Below, in pieces: positions 32,860 through 41,855 of a stretch of 64,000 nt of DNA. The notes below the pieces were generated by a model. The model was not told the origin of the DNA, searched no databases, and saw only the letters and a program-made list of their open reading frames with translations. Position 1 is the stretch's first letter, and every line of letters begins with the position of its first letter. The DNA comes from Mesorhizobium sp. dw_380 (lineage in GTDB: Bacteria > Pseudomonadota > Alphaproteobacteria > Rhizobiales > Rhizobiaceae). The stretch is taken from contig NZ_JAFFIW010000020.1 of assembly GCF_018588885.1 (NCBI RefSeq), positions 52,802 through 116,801 on the forward strand. Reading direction: 5' to 3'. The translations under genes and the position numbers were made by a program.

Positions 32860-33736
32860 GTTCCGTCTCGCCATGGCGCGCCAGCATGGCGAACGCATCG
32901 CAGCCGAGAACGGCTTTGAAACCCTTCCCGTCGATCCCTTCAAGATCGCCGAGACCGAAGGCATCATGATAGTCCCGAAGCCGCCTATTGCCAAAGGCGT
33001 CAGCGGTGGCATCATCTTTGACGAAGAATACCCTTCGATTTTCTACGCGACCGACATCGACAACGACGGCTATCAGCGCTTCACGGTCGCTCATGAGCTG
33101 GGCCATTATTTTCTAGACGGCCATCCAGAAGAAATTCTCAAGTCCAGCAAGATGCATATCTCTCGCGCGGGCTTCAGCCAGGGCGACAGCTCGATCGAAC
33201 TTGAAGCCGACCACTTCGCCTCGGGTCTTCTCATGCCAACGCGCTTGGCGAAGAAGGAACTCAGGAGCGGCGTGATAGGTCTTTCTGGCATCGAAGCGTT
33301 TGCCAGCAAATCGAAATGTTCTCTGACTGCCGCTGCAATCCGCGCCGCAGAGTGCAGTCCGTATCCTATGGCAATCCTCGTAAGCGAAGGACCGAATATC
33401 AGCTATTGCTTCATGTCTGACGGTTTCAAAAGCCTGGCCAAGCTCGCCTTCCTCCGTAAGGGCACACCGCTGCCGGACAGTGCGACGAGAGAATTCAACC
33501 GCGATCCCGAAAACGTCGCATACGGCCGACATCTCACGCAGGAAACGACTCTCGCTGACTGGTTCGACGGACCTGCGCATATTAAGCTCGACGAGGAAAT
33601 TGTCGGGCTAGGTTCCTTCGGTCACACACTCACCGTGTTCTCAAGCGACGCGCTCGCGGAAGACCCTTATGAGGAAGAGGACGAAGAGGCGAGCCTGATA
33701 GAAAGCTACACTCCGCGTTTTGCCTATGGACGTTGA
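32852..33736 (+). CDS. capP: ImmA/IrrE-type zinc metallopeptidase, CapP-like
   Basis: The 294-residue protein carries the zinc motif HELGHYFLDGH (residues 81-91) and a third ligand Glu in ELEADHFASGLLMP (about 119). These are diagnostic of ImmA/IrrE peptidases. The C-terminal half has GAF-like character (YPMAILVSEGPNISYCFMSD) and ends acidic (YEEEDEEASLIE). It overlaps the XRE gene by 8 bp, so the two are one transcript. By analogy with CapP it would cleave the repressor and induce CBASS. It is also consistent with phage or ICE ImmR/ImmA systems. Confidence 0.85.
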   Translation: MAKFRLAMARQHGERIAAENGFETLPVDPFKIAETEGIMIVPKPPIAKGVSGGIIFDEEYPSIFYATDIDNDGYQRFTVAHELGHYFLDGHPEEILKSSKMHISRAGFSQGDSSIELEADHFASGLLMPTRLAKKELRSGVIGLSGIEAFASKSKCSLTAAAIRAAECSPYPMAILVSEGPNISYCFMSDGFKSLAKLAFLRKGTPLPDSATREFNRDPENVAYGRHLTQETTLADWFDGPAHIKLDEEIVGLGSFGHTLTVFSSDALAEDPYEEEDEEASLIESYTPRFAYGR

Positions 33737-33882
33737 CATAGAAAAAGTCCGGACCGCCCGCGATAGTCGTCACTTATCCAATTCCCATCAGCCTACTAGA
33801 AATGCTGTCGTATCGCCGGTCTCGCGTGCAGATAAGAAACGGCAGGTTCCCCAATTCTTTCCGAGAATCTGCCCGTCCGGTA

Positions 33883-33973
33883 TCGGCCCCCTTCTCGTCG
33901 AGTAGCAGCCGGACGGCAACGCGGCGCGAAGCCGACGCCACCGCGACGAGCGGCGATTTGACAGCAGCGCATA
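33883..33973. repeat. intergenic repeat, copy A
   Basis: This stretch matches 63202-63277 in the same orientation, with three small gaps. Shared parts include TTCTCGTCGAGTAGCAGCCG, GGCGCGAAGCCGACG and ACCGCGACGAGCGGCGA. CTCGTCG and CGACGAG form 7-bp inverted arms in both copies, although the loops differ in length (43 and 32 bp), which suggests a conserved structure. I know of no named family. Confidence 0.6.
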
Positions 33974-33999
33974 AAGAGCCGCAATTGGCGGCTCTTTAT
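33971..33999. terminator. bidirectional terminator between capP and virD4
   Basis: ATAAAGAGCCGC and GCGGCTCTTTAT are perfect 12-bp arms around AATTG, rich in T after the GC stem on both strands. It lies between two convergent genes and overlaps the virD4 stop codon, so it probably ends both transcripts. Confidence 0.8.
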
Positions 34000-36122
34000 G
34001 CTGGGCCTTCTGCGGCCGCCAGGCCGAGTTCGATGGGATCGGGGACCGTCGTCGCGAAAATATCGAGATAGTTCCGCCGTTTCGAGGGGGATGCTTGGCC
34101 GAGCTTTTCGACTTTCTGAGAAACCGTCTCCTTGAGACGTTCGGCACTAGGTTTCAGGCTTTCTTCGGCGACCTTAATCCGCGCGTCGATAGTCGCTACG
34201 TCCACTGTCACCTCTGCTTCGGTTCCAGATCCCCCACTCGACGCCTTAGTGCGTTTCTGTTGCGGCAGGCTGGCGTTGCGATTCATGGTGCGGGTTGCGG
34301 GCTCCTTTGTTGCCGGCGCTCTCGCAGTCGCAGCGCCAGTCGGCATCGCCTCAGCTGGTGATGACATTCTCTTTTCGAAATCAGCCATCCTGGTAGTCGG
34401 AGCACCGACATCTTCGGCGGGCTGGCTCGCCCGGTTGTAATCGTCGGTCAAAGCCGGAACCGGCTGAACCGGGAGGTATTCGATCGGCGGGACATCCGGA
34501 ATGTGCGTCTGCGAAAAGGCTTCCGCGGACTTGAATGGCTGCGTCTCGAAAAATCGCAGCTTGTCGCCGAAGATCGGGCGCTGGCCTTCAACAAGCAGGA
34601 CCATCTTGCTCTCCGGCATCTGCCGGATTTCCTGCGGCATCATCAGATCACGTTCGCGAATCTGTTCGACCTTCGTGCGCCTTGGCAGGCCGAAGATCTC
34701 GATCGTGCGGGATTCCGACTGGTAGCGGATGGTCCGCTTGCCGAGCGCACGGGATGCATAGTCGGCGGTCGCCTGATCATTCGCGCCTAGAATGAGCTGA
34801 TAACCACAATTGCCGAGCAGCGAATGCCGGGAGGTTTCGCCGTAAATCTCGTCGAGATTCTTCAAGTCCTGGATGATGATGGCGAGCTTGATGTTATACC
34901 CTGCCACATAGGGCAGCTTGGTCATGATCTCGTCCATCTTCTTGAGCTGGCGAAACTCGTCGAGCAGGAAGTAGACCGGCAGCGAGTTCGGATCGTGCTC
35001 AAGGGTAAGAATGTCCATTGTCTGTTGCACGAACAGCGTCAGGAGCGGCTTGAGCAGCGTGATATCGGTGATGTTGGGCGCGAGGTAGACGGAGATCGGC
35101 CGACGCTTCATCGCGCGGAGATCCATGTCGGTGACGTTCGTTGCAGCGACGATGCGTTCGTTCTTGAAAGGGCGCATTGCCTTCTGGATATCGAGCAAGG
35201 CCGAAGCGGCGGCGCGCTCGGAAAGCGCCAGATAAGCGTTGAAGCTTTCCAATGTGAATTTGGACAGGTACGGCTCTTTTGCCTTGATGAATTTCATCAA
35301 GGACTGCAGGTCGACGCCGCTGTTGAAGAACGAGTTGACCTCCCCGAGATTGCGCCGGCCGTTATAAAACGGGCTTTCCAGCACATAGCTGATAGCGCCT
35401 GCCATGACCTGTTGAGCGGTCGCCTGCCACACCGAGTTTTCGGATTCGGTGTTTTCGGGAACGAGAATGCTCGCCGTGTTCTGGATATCGGTCGTGCGAT
35501 TTCCACGTTCCTGGCGAATGAAGTCGAGAGGGTTGTAGCGATTGGTCCTCTCTGCGCCTGGCGCGAAAAGGAAGACCTGGCTGCCGTTGCGCCGGCGATA
35601 GCCGGCCGTCGCCTTGAAAATCTCTCCCTTGAGGTCGGTGACGATCATCGACCCTTGATGCATCAGAGCATTGGGGATGACATAGCCGGCGCCTTTGCCC
35701 GATCTTGTCGGCCCGATCACCAGATGGTGACGATCATCCTTGGTGCGCAGGATTTTGCGGCCGACGCGACCGAAAACATGGCCGGCTTTGCGGAACCACT
35801 TACCGCGGCGCAGAGAGGCGATGTCCTGAAAGGCCGCGTCACCGAGTGGGCTGCCTTGCGGCCGCAGGCCGATGTAAGCGACGAGGCCGCCGGCGAGGAG
35901 GGCAGGGACGAGCGCCCCGATCGCGACCATCTGCAATGTGGTGTTGCTCTTGTAGAGCCAGAATTGTTGCAATGGGGCGAATGGATTGGTGGTGATCGTC
36001 GCTCCGAGAATGCGGCCGTCACGGAAAAAAACCTGGAGGCCGAGGCCATAGCCGAGAATCCAGACTGCAAAGACGATTCCGGTGCAGAAGAGCAGGTAAA
36101 AGGCCTTATAGCCCTGGCTCAT
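33996..36122 (-). CDS. virD4: VirD4 type IV coupling protein
   Basis: The 708-residue protein has two N-terminal membrane segments (AFYLLFCTGIVFAVWILGYG and LQMVAIGALVPALLAGGLVA), then the TraG/VirD4 ATPase core with Walker A GPTRSGKGAG (about 136) and Walker B PVYFLLDEFRQL (about 384). The C-terminal tail is Pro/Ala-rich with coiled-coil character (VATIDARIKVAEESLKPSAE). It recruits the relaxase-DNA complex to the VirB channel. Its start overlaps the virB11 stop by ATGA-type coupling, and the gene ends at a bidirectional terminator. Confidence 0.95.
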   Translation of the reverse strand: MSQGYKAFYLLFCTGIVFAVWILGYGLGLQVFFRDGRILGATITTNPFAPLQQFWLYKSNTTLQMVAIGALVPALLAGGLVAYIGLRPQGSPLGDAAFQDIASLRRGKWFRKAGHVFGRVGRKILRTKDDRHHLVIGPTRSGKGAGYVIPNALMHQGSMIVTDLKGEIFKATAGYRRRNGSQVFLFAPGAERTNRYNPLDFIRQERGNRTTDIQNTASILVPENTESENSVWQATAQQVMAGAISYVLESPFYNGRRNLGEVNSFFNSGVDLQSLMKFIKAKEPYLSKFTLESFNAYLALSERAAASALLDIQKAMRPFKNERIVAATNVTDMDLRAMKRRPISVYLAPNITDITLLKPLLTLFVQQTMDILTLEHDPNSLPVYFLLDEFRQLKKMDEIMTKLPYVAGYNIKLAIIIQDLKNLDEIYGETSRHSLLGNCGYQLILGANDQATADYASRALGKRTIRYQSESRTIEIFGLPRRTKVEQIRERDLMMPQEIRQMPESKMVLLVEGQRPIFGDKLRFFETQPFKSAEAFSQTHIPDVPPIEYLPVQPVPALTDDYNRASQPAEDVGAPTTRMADFEKRMSSPAEAMPTGAATARAPATKEPATRTMNRNASLPQQKRTKASSGGSGTEAEVTVDVATIDARIKVAEESLKPSAERLKETVSQKVEKLGQASPSKRRNYLDIFATTVPDPIELGLAAAEGPA

Positions 36123-37135
36123 GATTCATCCCGGGCAAAGAAGATTTCCGACACGCCGCGCTTGCCGCCGTCGCGGCGAAGCTGGATGACGATCGGGATG
36201 ACCATCTGAATGTAGGACATCAGATCGGCCTTGGAATAACCTGACGACATGCCAGCCTGTTGCATCATCATTGCCAGTTGCTCGTAGGCACCCATCGGCG
36301 TGTCGGCATGGACAGTGGACATGCTGCCGGGGTGGCCGGTGTTGATCGCGCGGAGGAACGCGAAGGCTTCGGCGCCGCGGATTTCGCCGACAAACAGGCG
36401 GTCGGGGCGCATGCGAAGCGATGCTTCGAGCAGGCTTTGAATCGTCACGTCAGCAGTGCCCTGATCGCCCTTTGAGGCGACGAGGTGCACCTTGTTGGCC
36501 TGGGGCGGGAAAAGTTCGCGTGTGTCTTCAAGCGTCAGAATGCGCTCATTGGCATCGATGCTTTTCAAGCACGCGTTGAGAAACGTCGTTTTGCCGGAGG
36601 AAGTGCCGCCGCTGATCAGGATCGATACCCGTTTCGTGATGGCCGTATGGATGAAGTCATAGATACGGCCGGCGCGCAGATGGGCAATCAAGTCGCGATC
36701 GATGTCGCTTAGGCCGCCGACAGCGACCGATACTCTGTCTAGCGAGCCGCTGTCGCGATACTCCTCGAGCGTGAAGTTGTTGACCACCTGCTTGCGGATC
36801 GAGATTGAGCCGCCTTCGGGAGCGGCCGGCGGCAGGACGATCTGAATGCGTTCGCCTGTCGGCAGCGCGGCGCTGAGAATGGGCTTGGAGCGGCTGATAA
36901 ACTGACTTGTCGCGCCGGCGACGCGCTCACCGATGTTCTGGATTTCGGCGGCAGTCAGCTCATGAATCTCGTGGTACTCCATATGATCGGAGCCGAGACG
37001 TTCGACATAGACGTGGCCCGGCTTGTTGATCGAAATTTCGACGACGCGCGGGTCTTCTAGGAATGGTTTCAGCGGAGCCAGCGCGCGATCAAGAAAGTGA
37101 TAAGGGTTCGGGACTCTACCTATGGCGACGTTCAC
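36119..37135 (-). CDS. virB11: VirB11 secretion ATPase
   Basis: The gene starts at GTG 37135. The 338-residue hexameric traffic ATPase has an N-terminal domain (VVEISINKPGHVYVERLG), Walker A ISGGTSSGKTTF (about 175), the Asp box TLEDTRELFP, a Walker B region RPDRLFVGEIRG and the His box GHPGSMSTVHADTP. It powers pilus assembly and substrate transfer at the cytoplasmic face with VirB4 and VirD4. It overlaps the virB10 end by 20 bp. Confidence 0.95.
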   Translation of the reverse strand: MNVAIGRVPNPYHFLDRALAPLKPFLEDPRVVEISINKPGHVYVERLGSDHMEYHEIHELTAAEIQNIGERVAGATSQFISRSKPILSAALPTGERIQIVLPPAAPEGGSISIRKQVVNNFTLEEYRDSGSLDRVSVAVGGLSDIDRDLIAHLRAGRIYDFIHTAITKRVSILISGGTSSGKTTFLNACLKSIDANERILTLEDTRELFPPQANKVHLVASKGDQGTADVTIQSLLEASLRMRPDRLFVGEIRGAEAFAFLRAINTGHPGSMSTVHADTPMGAYEQLAMMMQQAGMSSGYSKADLMSYIQMVIPIVIQLRRDGGKRGVSEIFFARDES

Positions 37136-38342
37136 GTTGAATTTCCTTCATCGCTTCGATGACGGGATCGTCGTACATGGCGCTGAAATCGAGATCCTGT
37201 CGGACATAAACAAAGATGCGCTCGCCTTGGGCGACGCTGATCGTCGGGGGGATGCGGAGATTTTCGCTTAAAGCCTGGTTGGCCATGTCGCTGAAGGTTT
37301 GAGCGATCGTGTCGCGCGCCAGCTCCTCGCCGCGTTTGGCATCGTCGTTGTTTTTGCCGGACGCTTGGTCGCTTCCGAAGCCGATCAGGTAGCTGGCGCC
37401 GGCGCCGACGATGGAAAGGACGATGGCCGACCCGAAACGTTCGCGCCATTTGTTGTCGACATGACCGGTGAGACCGGAACGGCCAAGACTGTCGCTTCCG
37501 ATCGAGTTCAGCCGGACACTCACGCCATCATCACGGATAAGCCGCGTCCAGATGACGAAGATACGTTTTTGTCCCCTGGTCACATCGGACTGATACTCAC
37601 CGATCAGTCGCGTTCCCGTCGGGATGAGGATACGCCGGCCATCGAACGAATAAACATCCTGAGACGTGATCGCCCGAATCTGCCCCGGTAAGTCGCTGTT
37701 GATCGCCGTTTCGAGGATGCCGGGAATGAGAGTGCCTTCCGGGATCAAGGCATCAATGCGCTTGAGTTGGGTGGCTTTCGCACCACGGTCGGCCAGGCTC
37801 GATGCAGCAGCAAGGTACTTGCTGTTGCGGTCTTCGCCAGCGACTGTAGGGCCGCTGCCATTGGCGCCGCCGAGCCCGCCCGCGCCGTCCTCAGCCTTGG
37901 CCTGGTCAAGCGAGATCAGCCCTGATTTGTAGCGTTGCGGAAATTCTTCCGGTGGCGGTTCGTCCGCCGGGGGTGGCGCGACGGCCGGCTCAGCAACCGG
38001 GGGAGGCGGCGGTGGTACGTTGAATCCCGTCGTATCGACCTTTGGTTCAACCGGTTCGGGCGGTGGCGGAATATTGATGATCGCCGGGTCGGGTTGCGGC
38101 TTCGGCTTATCCTGCTCACGCACGAATGACGGGGGACGGAACGTCGTGGTCCGAAACTCCTCGTCGCCTTGGGTGATGTCATGAGAGGTTTCCTTGGCGG
38201 GCGAGAGGACGAAATAGGCGGCGACGACGCCACCGATTAGCAGCGCAGCACCGCCGAGCAGCTGATTGCGTTTGGCATTCTTGTTGGCGATGGCCGTATC
38301 GTCGCCGGCAAGCATTGCCTCTAGTTCTGGAGATTGCTTCAT
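37116..38342 (-). CDS. virB10: VirB10 channel protein spanning both membranes
   Basis: The 408-residue protein has a short cytoplasmic start, one membrane segment (LLGGAALLIGGVVAAYFVL, about 28-46), a Pro-rich periplasmic stretch (about 85-135) and a TrbI-type C-terminal domain. In that domain QRYKSGLISLDQAKA, TLIPGILETAINSDLPGQ, VYSFDGRRILIPTGTRLIGE and FVIWTRLIRDDGVSVRL are the family blocks. It links inner-membrane ATPases to the outer-membrane core. Its start abuts the virB9 stop. Confidence 0.95.
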   Translation of the reverse strand: MKQSPELEAMLAGDDTAIANKNAKRNQLLGGAALLIGGVVAAYFVLSPAKETSHDITQGDEEFRTTTFRPPSFVREQDKPKPQPDPAIINIPPPPEPVEPKVDTTGFNVPPPPPPVAEPAVAPPPADEPPPEEFPQRYKSGLISLDQAKAEDGAGGLGGANGSGPTVAGEDRNSKYLAAASSLADRGAKATQLKRIDALIPEGTLIPGILETAINSDLPGQIRAITSQDVYSFDGRRILIPTGTRLIGEYQSDVTRGQKRIFVIWTRLIRDDGVSVRLNSIGSDSLGRSGLTGHVDNKWRERFGSAIVLSIVGAGASYLIGFGSDQASGKNNDDAKRGEELARDTIAQTFSDMANQALSENLRIPPTISVAQGERIFVYVRQDLDFSAMYDDPVIEAMKEIQRERRHR

Positions 38343-39151
38343 CAGTTGCCGCTCCTCCAGCGCTTCTTAGCCTGGCGATCGGGAGCCGGGCCGAGGATGT
38401 CGGGATCTGGGGTTCCGAAGTCGGGCTTTCGAAGGTTGAAAATGCACGTCCACTGATCGCCGTCGCGCAGCGTGTATTGAGTGGCGACGCCATCGACGAC
38501 GAGATAGTCGCCCTCCTTGCGGAAATTGCGCAGCGTCTCGGAAAAATCCGATTGAACGGCAAAGATCGCCGGCACGCGGCCGTTGAATTTGAAGAAGGTC
38601 TTCTTGCCATCATCGAAGACCATCGACGGTTTCAGGGTCGCGTCGCCCGAGAACGAGTAGTCAATGTTGACGTTGGCCTTGTCGATGTTCGAGACGTTGG
38701 GGTTTGCCGCCCTATATTCCGCCTCCTTGCGCAGGGCGGCGTTCAGATCCTTCTCCGGATAGACGAAGCGCACGCCGAAGACCTTGTGGCCTGCCTCTGG
38801 CGCATAGTCGTGCAGTTCGATGAAATAAATTCGTTTCGTCGTCACCACGTTCATATTGGTGGTGACGTTCTTGGCGACCGGTTTGACGAACAGGATGTTG
38901 CCCTTCTCGGAAGGCGCAACCTGCCAGCTTTCCGTGTCGCCGAGCGAGATCGTTTCGAATTTCTCGTCTTCGTCGAAAATGATCATGGTCGAAATGCCAT
39001 AGGTAGCATTGACCGTGACCACGTTATTCGGCTGATACACGACACTGGTAACGCGCCCGTCGAGGTTGCCCGGACGAGGCGTTTGCGCACCATGGGCGTG
39101 AGTCAGGATGGCGACGGAGAGCGCCGCCGAAAACAGCAGGCGTTTCATCAT
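38342..39151 (-). CDS. virB9: VirB9 outer-membrane core subunit
   Basis: The 269-residue protein has a Sec signal peptide (LLFSAALSVAILTHAHGA). The CagX/VirB9 fold follows: RVTSVVYQPNNVVTVNATYG, ILFVKPVAKNVTTNMNVVTT and a C-terminal beta-domain (KPSMVFDDGKKTFFKFNGRV). It builds the outer-membrane core with VirB10 and a VirB7-type lipoprotein. It overlaps virB8 by ATGA and ends at the virB10 start. Confidence 0.95.
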   Translation of the reverse strand: MMKRLLFSAALSVAILTHAHGAQTPRPGNLDGRVTSVVYQPNNVVTVNATYGISTMIIFDEDEKFETISLGDTESWQVAPSEKGNILFVKPVAKNVTTNMNVVTTKRIYFIELHDYAPEAGHKVFGVRFVYPEKDLNAALRKEAEYRAANPNVSNIDKANVNIDYSFSGDATLKPSMVFDDGKKTFFKFNGRVPAIFAVQSDFSETLRNFRKEGDYLVVDGVATQYTLRDGDQWTCIFNLRKPDFGTPDPDILGPAPDRQAKKRWRSGN

Positions 39152-39840
39152 CCCTCGTCCCCCGGCGTGACCGTTTCCTGGTCGCGGCGGTAGTTGTAGA
39201 CCTGGAATCCGAGGGGGTTTTCAAACCGCCATTCATTCGTTTCCGGCGTCTCCGTATACCGGTAGCGGACAACCGAAATGTAGTGCCGGACGATCGACTC
39301 CGTGTCGGACTTTTCAGTTGTCGAGAACCTGACCAGCGCCGTGCTGGCATTCGAGAACGTCACGGACTTGACGTCGACCAGCACGCGCTTGTTTTTGCCG
39401 TAGACTTTGGTCGGATTGTTCGGATTGGCCGCGCTGTACTGCTCCGCCAACTCGCGTGCCGCATCCCCGGTTGACAGAAGAGCGGCAACGCCGAAAGTTT
39501 CTTCGATGGCGAACGGGTCATAGCCCTCGCGATGGCGGATATAGCGCACCACATTGGCCTGCGTGATGGCTTGCGTCTCTGTCAGGGTCAATGGCTTGGT
39601 CAGGCCCGTCTTGACTTCGATATAGCCGGTGTTCTTGTCGACCTCGACGATATACGGCTCGAAGCTTTTCAGCGGGACCAAGAGAACAAGCGCTGCGAGC
39701 GCCAGCAGCGTGATCGCGCCGAAAAGCAGCGCCACGAACCACGCAAGCGACCGGGAGCGCTTCGCCTTCTTGACGATCTCGTTTTCCCATCGATCGCCGT
39801 CCTGAAAATAGCTCCTCAGCGCACCTTCATTATCCGCCAT
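39148..39840 (-). CDS. virB8: VirB8 inner-membrane assembly factor
   Basis: The 230-residue protein has a cytoplasmic N-terminus and one membrane segment (SLAWFVALLFGAITLLALAA, about 31-50). The periplasmic VirB8 NTF2-like domain (VDKNTGYIEVKTGLTKPLTL, YIRHREGYDPFAIEETFGVA, ISVVRYRYTETPETNEWRFE) follows. It nucleates assembly of the inner-membrane complex. It overlaps virB9. Confidence 0.95.
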   Translation of the reverse strand: MADNEGALRSYFQDGDRWENEIVKKAKRSRSLAWFVALLFGAITLLALAALVLLVPLKSFEPYIVEVDKNTGYIEVKTGLTKPLTLTETQAITQANVVRYIRHREGYDPFAIEETFGVAALLSTGDAARELAEQYSAANPNNPTKVYGKNKRVLVDVKSVTFSNASTALVRFSTTEKSDTESIVRHYISVVRYRYTETPETNEWRFENPLGFQVYNYRRDQETVTPGDEG

Positions 39841-39878
39841 ATTGATCCAGCCCTTACTTTACCTGCCAGCGAGCAGCC

Positions 39879-40910
39879 TCAGCGAGGCATGCTGTTGTTG
39901 GAGATTCTGTTCTGCATGGCAGCGCGCTCATTGGCCGTGCGAATGTTGGCGACCATGCCGGATTGGATACGATCGCGTGCACGCATACCGGCATTGCCGA
40001 CCACGCCTGCCGTGCCGCGCGCAACGTCGAGCGCCTTTGTTGGAGCCGTCATGCCGGAGTATTGCGCAACGGCTCTCGCGACGTTGCCGATGCCCGCCGA
40101 GACGCCGCCGACGATGCTTTGCGCCAACACCTGGATATGGAAAAGAACGAACGCCCCTGCGCAACACAGGAGCAGGAACGCCGACACGTCGCTGAGCTGC
40201 AGCCGGCGTTGGTTCGCTGCATTCGTCACCTTGGTTAGTTCGGGGTCCATGGCGGCGATGAGGAAGGCGGCAACCACATAGATGAACAGCGGGATCAGCG
40301 CGTAGAGAAGAACCTGTCGGAACCACGACACGCCGAGGCTTCGCGTCTGCTCGAATAGCATGCAGGCTATGAAGATCGGGGCCGTTCCGATGAGCACCCA
40401 CATCATCACCTTCGCCAGCAACAGGATCGCCAGCGCGACGGCGATAAACACCGCCACGCAAAGCATGATGAGAAAGCCGATCATCGACGGCAGAATGGCG
40501 AAGTAGCCCGACTGTTCCGCAAACGCCGCCGCTGCTTCATTGGCGGTCTTCCAGATCATCGACAGGCCGTTTGTCGGTTCGGTGATGCCGGTTCCCGTGG
40601 CAGTCAGGATCGCCCGCCCGACATCCTCTGGCGTGTCGTTCAGCCAACTGTAAAACAGCGTCTCGAAATTGTTCCATTCTCTGACGATCAGCAAAATGAG
40701 CACCATCCGGGCGACACGGCCGATGACTTCGGCAACGCTGACCCTGGACGTTCCCATGAAAAGCTGCAGTCCGTAATAGGCGACATAGGCCAGGAACAGG
40801 ACATTGAGCAGCGGCGTGATTTCGCTGCTGACAATTCCGTATGCCCTTTCCGAGAAGGTTCGGCCTGTGTCCTCAATTCGGTCGAGGAGGTCGCCTAAGA
40901 AATCTTCCAT
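39879..40910 (-). CDS. virB6: VirB6 polytopic inner-membrane channel protein
   Basis: The 343-residue protein has about six membrane segments (for example LLNVLFLAYVAYYGLQLFMG, YFAILPSMIGFLIMLCVAVF, IAVALAILLLAKVMMWVLIG and LLYALIPLFIYVVAAFLIAA). The central periplasmic loop and a Gly/Ala-rich cytoplasmic tail match VirB6/TrbL proteins. It forms part of the inner-membrane channel. It lies between the lipoprotein gene and virB8. Confidence 0.93.
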   Translation of the reverse strand: MEDFLGDLLDRIEDTGRTFSERAYGIVSSEITPLLNVLFLAYVAYYGLQLFMGTSRVSVAEVIGRVARMVLILLIVREWNNFETLFYSWLNDTPEDVGRAILTATGTGITEPTNGLSMIWKTANEAAAAFAEQSGYFAILPSMIGFLIMLCVAVFIAVALAILLLAKVMMWVLIGTAPIFIACMLFEQTRSLGVSWFRQVLLYALIPLFIYVVAAFLIAAMDPELTKVTNAANQRRLQLSDVSAFLLLCCAGAFVLFHIQVLAQSIVGGVSAGIGNVARAVAQYSGMTAPTKALDVARGTAGVVGNAGMRARDRIQSGMVANIRTANERAAMQNRISNNSMPR

Positions 40911-40925
40911 TGCCGCCGATCGTCC

Positions 40926-41150
40926 TTACTGAGTTGCCATCGCCTTTATCGAGGCCATGGCTGTGGCCGGGTCGCCATTGACGTACGACATCGGGCCGCA
41001 TTGCTGGCGAGGATCGGCAGCGTAGGACGTCAGATTTGCGGGTCGCTTGCAGGGGGCCGTTTTCTCTTTGACCGTGCCGCAGCCGGCAACGGCGGCCGCG
41101 ATCACGATCACGAACAAGGCCCTGACTATGTGAGCAGGCTTAGTTGCCAC
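40926..41150 (-). CDS. small T4SS lipoprotein (VirB7 or entry-exclusion type)
   Basis: The 74-residue protein has a lipoprotein signal (VRALFVIVIAAAVAGC, lipobox Ala-Gly-Cys at about residue 24). A short mature part follows with three Cys (CKRP, CGPMSYVNGDPATA). Its place between virB5 and virB6 fits either a VirB7-type lipoprotein of the outer core or an entry-exclusion protein. The short length and Cys content do not decide between them. It overlaps the virB5 end by 11 bp. Confidence 0.75.
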   Translation of the reverse strand: MATKPAHIVRALFVIVIAAAVAGCGTVKEKTAPCKRPANLTSYAADPRQQCGPMSYVNGDPATAMASIKAMATQ

Positions 41151-41844
41151 CGTAGGTCAATGCCTTCTTCGAGTTGGAAATGTCGGTGAGCCGGCGCTGG
41201 TTGTCGGCCTGAAGAGAACCGACAGCACCGTTCATCACACCGATGAGCTCGTTGATGGTGAGGCCGGCCTGAACCTGCAACTGGGTGTTCTGATCGATCG
41301 ACCCCTTGATGTCCTGAGCCTGGCCGATGCTCTGTCCGGCTTGCTCCAAGGCGCTCCGGCGCGTCGTCACGGCCTTCTGCGATCCGGTCACAAGGGCCGA
41401 GACGCCAAGGACCGTGTTCATCAGCTCTTCATAGGACTTGTCGCTGGAAAAGCCGCTGTTTGACTTGCCGGAAAGGCTTTTCACAAGCTGCAGGCCATTG
41501 ATGAAGGTGGTCGCGATCTTGCTGATGTCGCCGCCCATGCCGCCGAAATTTGGCACACCGCCTGACATGATGCTGTCGAACGACGGCATGGAGGACACGC
41601 TGAACCCGTTGCCGACAGCCAGATTCTGCATCTGGTTGGCATCACCGCCGCGATCGCCGGTGACGGCCTTCAACGTGTCTTCGACAGTCGACAGGATGTC
41701 CTTGTTCGTGTTCAGGATCTTGTCGGTAGTCATGGCCGTTTCCTTGGCCACCTTGAGATTGGCGCCGTCAATGACCGGCACGCCTGATGCCCATGCCGCG
41801 GAAGCAAAGAGAACCGAGCACGCAGTGAGAATAGAGCGCTTCAT
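41140..41844 (-). CDS. virB5: VirB5-type minor pilus protein
   Basis: The 234-residue protein has a signal peptide (ILTACSVLFASAAWASG), then GVPVIDGANLKVAKETAMTT and a long helical middle (DKILNTNKDILSTVEDTL) with a Gly-rich insert. The final helices (QAGLTINELIGVMNGAVGSL) are typical of VirB5/TrbJ proteins. It is presumed to sit at the pilus tip or base. Its mature N-terminus shares SGVPVIDGANL with the lytic transglycosylase encoded next. Confidence 0.85.
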   Translation of the reverse strand: MKRSILTACSVLFASAAWASGVPVIDGANLKVAKETAMTTDKILNTNKDILSTVEDTLKAVTGDRGGDANQMQNLAVGNGFSVSSMPSFDSIMSGGVPNFGGMGGDISKIATTFINGLQLVKSLSGKSNSGFSSDKSYEELMNTVLGVSALVTGSQKAVTTRRSALEQAGQSIGQAQDIKGSIDQNTQLQVQAGLTINELIGVMNGAVGSLQADNQRRLTDISNSKKALTYGGN

Positions 41845-41855
41845 AGAAGGTCTCC

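Noticed and set aside
32521..33736. ImmR/ImmA-type regulator pair of an ICE or phage
   Set aside because: Domains alone fit, but the divergent CBASS operon and shared operators make the CapH/CapP reading more likely. The ICE reading is not excluded.
34824..36209. A 461-codon open frame on the plus strand opposite virD4/virB11
   Set aside because: It is antisense to clearly conserved VirD4 motifs, has no domain and an unnatural composition. Long antisense frames are common in GC-rich DNA.
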